NCBI GenBank assembly: GCA_003520925.1
Contig: DOTV01000232.1
Coordinates: 12,875 to 22,934, forward strand
Direction: 5' to 3'
Source: Bacteroidales bacterium
GTDB lineage: Bacteria; Bacteroidota; Bacteroidia; Bacteroidales; VadinHA17
DNA: 10,060 nucleotides
The notes under the pieces were generated by a model, which did no database searches, had not been told where the DNA came from, and saw nothing but the letters and a program-made list of their open reading frames with translations. Below are positions 5,110 through 10,060 of this stretch, piece after piece. The position numbers were made by a program, and so were the translations under genes. The stretch's first letter is position 1; every line of letters begins with the position of its first letter.

Positions 5110-5632
5110 AACATTTTTCGGTAATGCAAGACCAGCCAGGGGCTTTTTTACACGTGATGTACTGGATGTAGCTCCCGGATTGCTGGAGAAGGTACTTGCA
5201 GTGAAGTCGGAAAATGATCAGGTCAGTAGGTTCATAATTACTGAAACCGAAGCTTACCGTGGATATGACGATAAAGCCTGTCACGCATCCAAAGGGCGCA
5301 CTCCACGGACCGAGATAATGTTCCACCAGGGGGGAAAGCTCTATGTGTATTTTGTTTACGGCATGTACTGGATGTTAAATATTGTGACAGGAATGGAAAA
5401 TGACCCGCAGGCTGTCCTGATAAGGGGTCTCAGAGGCTGCAGCGGTCCCGGTCGTGTCTCAAAGCTCATTGGAATTGACAGATCTTATTACGGTGAAGAT
5501 CTCACAACCTCAGGCAGAATCTGGATAGAAGACCAGGGAGTGGCTCCGGATTATATAACCGGTCCGAGGATCGGAATAGATTATGCAGGAGAACCATGGA
5601 AGAGTAAGCCCTGGAGGTTTTATACACCCTAG
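5087..5632 (+). CDS. mpg: AAG/MPG-family 3-methyladenine DNA glycosylase
   Basis: This base-excision-repair enzyme flips out and removes alkylated purines (3-methyladenine, 7-methylguanine) and, in characterised members, hypoxanthine. The 181 residues match the bacterial family (about 190-200). By comparison with human AAG, the catalytic glutamate is Glu55 in TETEAY (52-57) and His66 matches His136. The YVYFVYGMY block at 86-94 supplies the pocket tyrosines, Asn98 corresponds to Asn169, and Arg113 to Arg182. The C-terminus GPRIGIDYAGEPW...PWRFY at 159-179 is also typical. I chose the ATG at 5087, which overlaps the end of guaD by 23 bp in another frame and implies translational coupling. An earlier ATG at 5033 would add 18 residues lying inside guaD, with no family likeness. 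No promoter of its own was seen. Confidence 0.93.
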   Translation: MTEKHPIETFFGNARPARGFFTRDVLDVAPGLLEKVLAVKSENDQVSRFIITETEAYRGYDDKACHASKGRTPRTEIMFHQGGKLYVYFVYGMYWMLNIVTGMENDPQAVLIRGLRGCSGPGRVSKLIGIDRSYYGEDLTTSGRIWIEDQGVAPDYITGPRIGIDYAGEPWKSKPWRFYTP

Positions 5633-5658
5633 TACCTTAATGCGGGCTTCTTTATTTT

Positions 5659-5784
5659 ACCACGGAGTTACACAGAGGAATAACACGGAGTTACACTGTT
5701 TTTCTAATCCAGCAATGTAATTACATTGTAATTACATATTTTAACTCTGTGAAACTCCGTGCAAACTCCGTGTAACCCCGTGGT
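5659..5784. repeat. Inverted CACGGAGTTACAC repeat element, possible bidirectional terminator
   Basis: The element begins ACCACGG and ends CCGTGGT. The left block holds two exact copies of CACGGAGTTACAC (5661-5673 and 5684-5696, period 23). The right block holds the same unit inverted and slightly varied: CTCTGTG near 5745-5751, AAACTCCGTG twice (5752-5761 and 5763-5772), and GTAACCCCGTGG at 5772-5783. The two blocks can form a long imperfect hairpin. It fills most of the 165-bp gap between two convergent genes, where it could end both transcripts, although no clean T-run follows the stem. This repeat type is familiar to me from environmental bacterial genomes; its origin is unknown to me. Confidence 0.75.
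5716..5737. repeat. Tandem 11-bp palindromic repeat in the loop of the inverted element
   Basis: TGTAATTACAT occurs twice directly in tandem (5716-5726 and 5727-5737). The first copy sits in a 14-bp perfect palindrome AATGTAATTACATT at 5714-5727. It lies at the centre of the larger inverted element and could be a small hairpin at its tip or a duplication from slippage. Confidence 0.7.
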
Positions 5785-5797
5785 TAATACTATTTAT

Positions 5798-6901
5798 TTA
5801 TTCCTTGATTGTCGCTATTTTAATCAGCTTATCCAGCTTCAGATGCAGCGTTATAGCATTGTCAAACCGATTAAGGTCAATGTCGTAATAACCGTCAAAT
5901 CCAAGGTGAAACTCAAAAAAGTCTTTGTAAGGAAGCTTGATATTGATTGAACCTGTAATCAGATTTCTATCGGAGAGTACCAGATTATCAATATGATCTG
6001 AAACTGAACCAAAAATAAAATTTCCGTTTGGGGCATAAAAATCATGTGACTTCCAGAATCCTGTTTCCAGTTCCACTCCCCTGAAGGAATAAAATAACTT
6101 ATACCAGTCGGCATAACCGTTTTTAATTCCTGAACCGGCATTCCCGGTAAGGCAGCTTCCAAAAAATGCAAGACACTCCAAACCTATCCGTCTATTTCGC
6201 GGTTCATCAATTTCAAAGAGAGCCTTTACCCCTGAGGAGAGATTAAAGTAGGTCTCGACATGCTCAGGATAATTGCTGATCTGACCCCCGTAATGTTTGA
6301 AAAGGATCTGGACAGGAATCTCAATCCTGATAAGGCCTGCATATTCCGGTGATGAATATCTGAATGATTCGCCTGCCGTGAAAACTTCCCTTTCATTGTC
6401 ACCCCTGAAAATATAGTTTTCCCAGCTTAGCCAGGTATCGCTGAACAGGTTGTCACTTGAGGTCCTGAACTGAAGGCCGTCTTCAGAAAAGGCATTGTAC
6501 ATCCTTTCCTTATTAAAATGTGGATCAGACATCCTGTGGCTTTCACTGCCGGCCAGCGAACCTAAGGTGAAAATGGTGTTTTCAGAAAAATGCCATGAAG
6601 TGGAAAAAACCGGCTTGACAAAGGAAAACCGGTTGGTACCGGAATAGCTGAGGAGATGTGTACCCAGCCTCAGTGTTACTTTCTCAGCAGGCTTGTAAAC
6701 AAGTTCAGGCTGAATGAAATAGCCGATCAGGGTATACCCTTCGGTTACCGGGTTAGAGTATTCATTGTTTTTTACGAAACTTATGTTCCTGAAATTTAAA
6801 TATAGCTCCCCTTCCTGAGCGGATGATCCGGTTTTTTCCTGGCCGGTTAAAGCAAAAACTTTAAATGCCAGTAACATTATCAATATTCCTCCGGATTTCA
6901 T
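5798..6901 (-). CDS. Exported protein, probable outer-membrane beta-barrel, function unknown
   Basis: I do not recognise a family. The 367-residue product begins with a short signal peptide: Lys2, a hydrophobic run from Gly5 to Phe13, then VFA at 15-17 as a likely signal peptidase I site. There is no lipobox cysteine. The mature part has no hydrophobic helix and is rich in alternating, aromatic-rich segments typical of beta strands (LIGYFIQPELVYKPAEKVTLRLGTHLL around residues 57-83, YFNLSSGVKALFEI, FFEFHLGFDGYYDI near the C-terminus). The paired strands and tight turns suggest a barrel. It does not end in the aromatic residue common in barrels (it ends IATIKE), so this is an inference. It is convergent with the glycosylase gene and divergent from the DUF2723 gene. 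The ATG is 130 bp from that gene's ATG. Confidence 0.75.
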   Translation of the reverse strand: MKSGGILIMLLAFKVFALTGQEKTGSSAQEGELYLNFRNISFVKNNEYSNPVTEGYTLIGYFIQPELVYKPAEKVTLRLGTHLLSYSGTNRFSFVKPVFSTSWHFSENTIFTLGSLAGSESHRMSDPHFNKERMYNAFSEDGLQFRTSSDNLFSDTWLSWENYIFRGDNEREVFTAGESFRYSSPEYAGLIRIEIPVQILFKHYGGQISNYPEHVETYFNLSSGVKALFEIDEPRNRRIGLECLAFFGSCLTGNAGSGIKNGYADWYKLFYSFRGVELETGFWKSHDFYAPNGNFIFGSVSDHIDNLVLSDRNLITGSINIKLPYKDFFEFHLGFDGYYDIDLNRFDNAITLHLKLDKLIKIATIKE

Positions 6902-7031
6902 TTATAAGGCTCTTTGTGTAAAAGTAGCAAAATATGTATCAAGTTAAAATGAAGTTAAATAGAGAACGTATTGTACGCAAATAATATTTTTTTGCGTTCT
7001 TTGTCTCATTGATAATAAAATAACCTCAGTT
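6902..7031. promoter_or_regulatory. Divergent promoter region with ACGCAAA/TTTGCGT inverted repeat
   Basis: The 130-bp gap between two divergent start codons must hold both promoters. A perfect 7-bp inverted repeat, ACGCAAA at 6975-6981 and TTTGCGT at 6991-6997, surrounds a 9-nt AT-rich centre and looks like an operator. On the minus strand a near-consensus -7 box (TATTTTG followed by C, forward 6928-6934, one T short of TAnnTTTG) would start a leader of about 20 nt for the beta-barrel gene. On the plus strand the T-rich TATTTTTTTG at 6985-6994 is two T longer than the consensus. Confidence 0.4.
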
Positions 7032-10000
7032 ATGAATCCAAAGCAGGGCAACTTCCGCCGTCTGAATACAATCACCGGCTGGGTCCTCTTCGTCGTTTCA
7101 ACAATCGTTTACCTCCTTACTATTGAACCTACTGTAAGCTTCTGGGATTGCGGAGAATTCATCCTTTCCTCCTTCAGGCTCCAGGTAGGACACCCACCGG
7201 GAGCACCCCTGTTCCTTATGATAGGACGTATAGCGACATTATTTTCTCTGGGTGATGCTTCAAAAGCGGCAATGATGATGAATGCCCTATCGGCCATATG
7301 CAGTGGTTTTGCTATCATGTTCCTGTTCTGGACAATCACCCATCTTGTGAAGAGAGTCTATGCCGGAAGCAATAATGTTGAATCAGTTCATACTCCAGCA
7401 ATTCTGGGAAGCGGAATCATAGGGGCATTAGCCTATACTTTCTCGGATACTTTCTGGTTTTCCGCTGTTGAAGGAGAACTTTATGCCCTTTCATCGCTTG
7501 TTACCGGTCTTGTTTTCTGGGGAATGCTGAAATGGGAGGAAGAGGCAGACGAGAAATATTCAGGAAGATGGATAATACTTATCGCCTATATTATGGGACT
7601 GGGTCTTGGGATTCACAGGCTTAACCTCCTGGTTCTTCCGGTTCTTTTCTTTGTTTTCTATTTCAAAAAATATGAAATCACAACAAAAGGGATTATAAAG
7701 ACACTTCTGCTGTCTTTGGTTGCTTTGTATCTTATGGTTTTTATTCTTATGCCAGGGGTCCCGAAAGTTGCCGGCTGGTTTGAACTCTTTTTTGTAAACG
7801 TAATCGGGATGCCATATAACACTGGTCTCCTGTTTTTTGTAGTTGCTCTGACAACGGCACTAGTCTTTGGAATAAGATACTCCCTGAAAAGCGGAAGGGT
7901 AATTCTGAATTATGTGATCACTGCCATAACGGTTATTATGATCGGCTATTCTTCGTACGCCATGATCATGATACGGTCAAATGCAAGACCGCCAATGAAC
8001 CAGAATAATCCATCGGATATTTTCGCCCTTTCTTATTATATTAATATGGAGCAGTATGGCAGCTCGCCCAAGATCTTCGGCCATTACTACAGCGCTCCCA
8101 TTATTGATGTGAAGAGTGTTGTGGCAGGGTATAACAAGGTTAAAGGTAAGTATGAACCTTATTTTCGTCCGGAATACGAATACAAGAAAGAATTCACGAC
8201 AGTTTTCCCCCGAATGTACAGCTCTGAAGCTGAGCATGAAAGAGCTTACAAACACTGGGGAAGGATTTCCGGAAGAAAATACACGGTAAGTTCAGGTTCA
8301 GATAAGGAGACATTGGTTTGTCCAACCTTTGGCGAGAATCTTCGTTACTTCTTCAGGTATCAGACCGGATTTATGTACCTGAGATATTTTATGTGGAATT
8401 TTGCCGGACGGCAGAACGATAATCAGGGAAACGGAAACCCCCTGCAGGGGAACTGGATCAGCGGCATTAAATTCATTGATGAAGCCAGGCTGGGAGACCT
8501 GGATAAAATGCCCGGGGATATTAAGGATAATCCCGGCAGAAACACATATTTCTTCCTTCCATTGCTGCTGGGGTTAGCTGGAATTTTCTGGCAGTACAGG
8601 AAAGACAGGAACGGCTTCCTGGTCGTACTTGCCTTCTTTGTTATGACCGGTTTAGCAATAATTTTATATCTTAACCAGTACCCAAATCAACCAAGGGAAC
8701 GTGATTATGCATACGCTGGATCCTTTTATGCTTTCACCATCTGGATCGGCCTTGGGTTTATGCTTGCTTATGAGTATCTCAGGAAGTTCATTAATGAAAA
8801 AATTTCCGCTGCAGCAGTTTTTATTGTTCTGCTATTTGCGGTTCCTCTGCTTATGGCTGAACAGAACTGGGATGATCACGACCGCTCCGGGCGTTACACA
8901 GCCCGCGACATAGGGGCTAATTACCTGTTATCGTGTGCTCCGAACAGCGTCCTTTTTACTTACGGGGATAATGATTCCTTCCCGGTATGGTACGTCCAGG
9001 ATGTCGAACAGGTCAGAACAGATGTGAGGGTTGCCAACCTCAGTTATTTTCAGGCAGGATGGTACATAGATATGATGAGGCAGAAAGCTTTTAAGTCAGA
9101 TCCGTTACCCCTCACACTGCCTCGTGAAAAGTATATCGAAGGTTCCCGGGACCAGCTTCCGGTAAACAACAGAATTGAAAAGCCTGTTGAACTCAGCCAG
9201 GTTGTCCAGTTTGCCGGTCAGGATGATAAGAAATTCAAGATCGATGTAAGCGGCAGGGGAGACTTCCTGAATTATCTTCCTTCAAACAAATTCATTATCG
9301 ATGTCGACTCAGCAAAGGTTGTTTCAAATGGAACTGTTAAGGAGTATTTCAGGAACAGAATTGCCTCACCGATGATCTGGGAATACTCTGATAATGATGC
9401 CTTCAAGGGCGATCTGGCAATGATGGATCTTCTCTCGACAAATAAATGGGATCGGCCTGTATATATTTCAACCACTGTGCCTTCCACACAGTACAAAGGT
9501 CTTGAAAAGTACTTTGTCCAGGAAGGTATTACGTACAGGATAGTACCAATCAAAACTGACAAGCCGGAAGAAGGCGAATTCGGGATGATCGACCCTGCTG
9601 AAATGTTTGAAAACATGATGAATAAATACAAATGGGGTAATGCAGCCGATCCTTCAGTTTATCTCGATGAGAATAATAAGCGGATGCTCAGTAATTTCAG
9701 GCGGTTATTCGGAAACCTCGGGAAAGCACTTCTGGCAGCCGGCGATACTGTAAAAGCTGTCGAGGCAGCACACAGAGGTCTTGAGATAGTACCGGCAGAA
9801 AAGCTCCCTTACGACTTTTTCGTACTTGGACTTGGTGAAGTTCTGATAAGGGCAGGAGAAGAAGAGGAAGGTAATAAAGTACTTAACGATGTGATGAATT
9901 ATTCGAAAGATTACCTCGATTATGCAGTGAGTATGGATCCCGCTAAACAGTTCGGGATGGATTATCCTATAGGCATAAACATGCAGGCTCTCCTTGATGT

Positions 10001-10060
10001 AAACAATATAGCCATTAACCTGAAGATGGATGAGCTAGTTAAGACAGTTTCAGCGGATGT
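7032..10060 (+). CDS. DUF2723 multi-spanning membrane protein (GT-C type, TMEM260-like), 3' end outside window
   Basis: I translated this frame codon by codon. It is open from the ATG at 7032 to the window edge (1009 codons, no stop or frameshift). The N-terminal half is an integral membrane domain with about nine predicted helices up to residue 316, a periplasmic segment (about 317-500), and four further helices (about 506-612). Family motifs are FWDCGEF at 37-43 in the first outer loop, HPPGAP at 54-59, AVEGELYAL at 145-153, GIHRLNLL at 193-200, and NQPRERDYAYAGSFYAF at 552-568. The soluble C-terminal part starts near 613, with FTYGDNDSFP at 642-651 and TPR-like helices from about 897. DUF2723 includes human TMEM260, a protein O-mannosyltransferase. 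By analogy Asp39 or Glu42 would be the catalytic acid, and the protein would glycosylate exported proteins. The bacterial function is inferred. No Shine-Dalgarno sequence is seen. Confidence 0.9.
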   Translation, partial: MNPKQGNFRRLNTITGWVLFVVSTIVYLLTIEPTVSFWDCGEFILSSFRLQVGHPPGAPLFLMIGRIATLFSLGDASKAAMMMNALSAICSGFAIMFLFWTITHLVKRVYAGSNNVESVHTPAILGSGIIGALAYTFSDTFWFSAVEGELYALSSLVTGLVFWGMLKWEEEADEKYSGRWIILIAYIMGLGLGIHRLNLLVLPVLFFVFYFKKYEITTKGIIKTLLLSLVALYLMVFILMPGVPKVAGWFELFFVNVIGMPYNTGLLFFVVALTTALVFGIRYSLKSGRVILNYVITAITVIMIGYSSYAMIMIRSNARPPMNQNNPSDIFALSYYINMEQYGSSPKIFGHYYSAPIIDVKSVVAGYNKVKGKYEPYFRPEYEYKKEFTTVFPRMYSSEAEHERAYKHWGRISGRKYTVSSGSDKETLVCPTFGENLRYFFRYQTGFMYLRYFMWNFAGRQNDNQGNGNPLQGNWISGIKFIDEARLGDLDKMPGDIKDNPGRNTYFFLPLLLGLAGIFWQYRKDRNGFLVVLAFFVMTGLAIILYLNQYPNQPRERDYAYAGSFYAFTIWIGLGFMLAYEYLRKFINEKISAAAVFIVLLFAVPLLMAEQNWDDHDRSGRYTARDIGANYLLSCAPNSVLFTYGDNDSFPVWYVQDVEQVRTDVRVANLSYFQAGWYIDMMRQKAFKSDPLPLTLPREKYIEGSRDQLPVNNRIEKPVELSQVVQFAGQDDKKFKIDVSGRGDFLNYLPSNKFIIDVDSAKVVSNGTVKEYFRNRIASPMIWEYSDNDAFKGDLAMMDLLSTNKWDRPVYISTTVPSTQYKGLEKYFVQEGITYRIVPIKTDKPEEGEFGMIDPAEMFENMMNKYKWGNAADPSVYLDENNKRMLSNFRRLFGNLGKALLAAGDTVKAVEAAHRGLEIVPAEKLPYDFFVLGLGEVLIRAGEEEEGNKVLNDVMNYSKDYLDYAVSMDPAKQFGMDYPIGINMQALLDVNNIAINLKMDELVKTVSAD

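Noticed and set aside
5659..5784. A CRISPR array or phage attachment site.
   Set aside because: Units are inverted, imperfect and unevenly spaced, there are no unique spacers of constant length, and no cas or integrase gene is near.
7109..9631. Several short minus-strand open frames inside the large plus-strand gene.
   Set aside because: The plus-strand frame is continuous and carries family motifs throughout, so the antisense frames are shadows.
7032..10060. A frameshift or internal stop in the DUF2723 gene.
   Set aside because: I read every codon to the window edge and the frame is unbroken.

Overview
The window looks like a chromosomal segment of a member of the Bacteroidota, probably an uncultured Bacteroidales-type organism. 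The evidence is the gene order rplM-rpsI-rpsB-tsf with pyrH-frr behind it, several -7 promoter boxes of the Bacteroidota form TAnnTTTG, starts that almost all lack a Shine-Dalgarno sequence, a long DUF2723 membrane protein, and interspersed palindromic repeats of kinds I remember from environmental Bacteroidota genomes. The family assignments rest on motif recognition, not on a search.

Left part (38-4295, minus strand). A ribosomal protein and translation factor operon is read right to left: L13 (rplM), S9 (rpsI), S2 (rpsB) and EF-Ts (tsf). It starts at a clear -7 box at 4288-4295 and ends at an intrinsic terminator at 1451-1476. UMP kinase (pyrH) and ribosome recycling factor (frr) follow as a separate unit, and frr appears to have its own promoter in the 68-bp gap behind pyrH. 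These genes serve ribosome assembly, elongation, recycling and pyrimidine nucleotide supply.

Middle part (4296-5797). The 412-bp divergent gap between rplM and guaD holds a compact cluster of three palindromic elements, then a promoter for a plus-strand pair: guanine deaminase (guaD) and an AAG-family alkyl-purine DNA glycosylase. The two genes overlap by 23 bp. Behind the pair, facing a convergent gene, is a second repeat element built from inverted copies of a CACGGAGTTACAC-like unit, which may also end transcription from both sides.

Right part (5798-10060). A minus-strand gene encodes an exported protein, probably an outer-membrane beta-barrel, of unknown function. Divergent from it across a 130-bp gap with an ACGCAAA/TTTGCGT inverted repeat is a large gene, intact as far as it can be read (more than 1009 codons). 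It encodes a multi-spanning DUF2723 protein, the family that includes the human O-mannosyltransferase TMEM260, and it runs off the right edge.

I found no CRISPR array, phage, transposase, tRNA, rRNA or clear defence system. Most of the window is housekeeping. The most interesting points are the DUF2723 protein, the guaD/glycosylase coupling, the nested palindromic repeats, and a start-site correction for L13.
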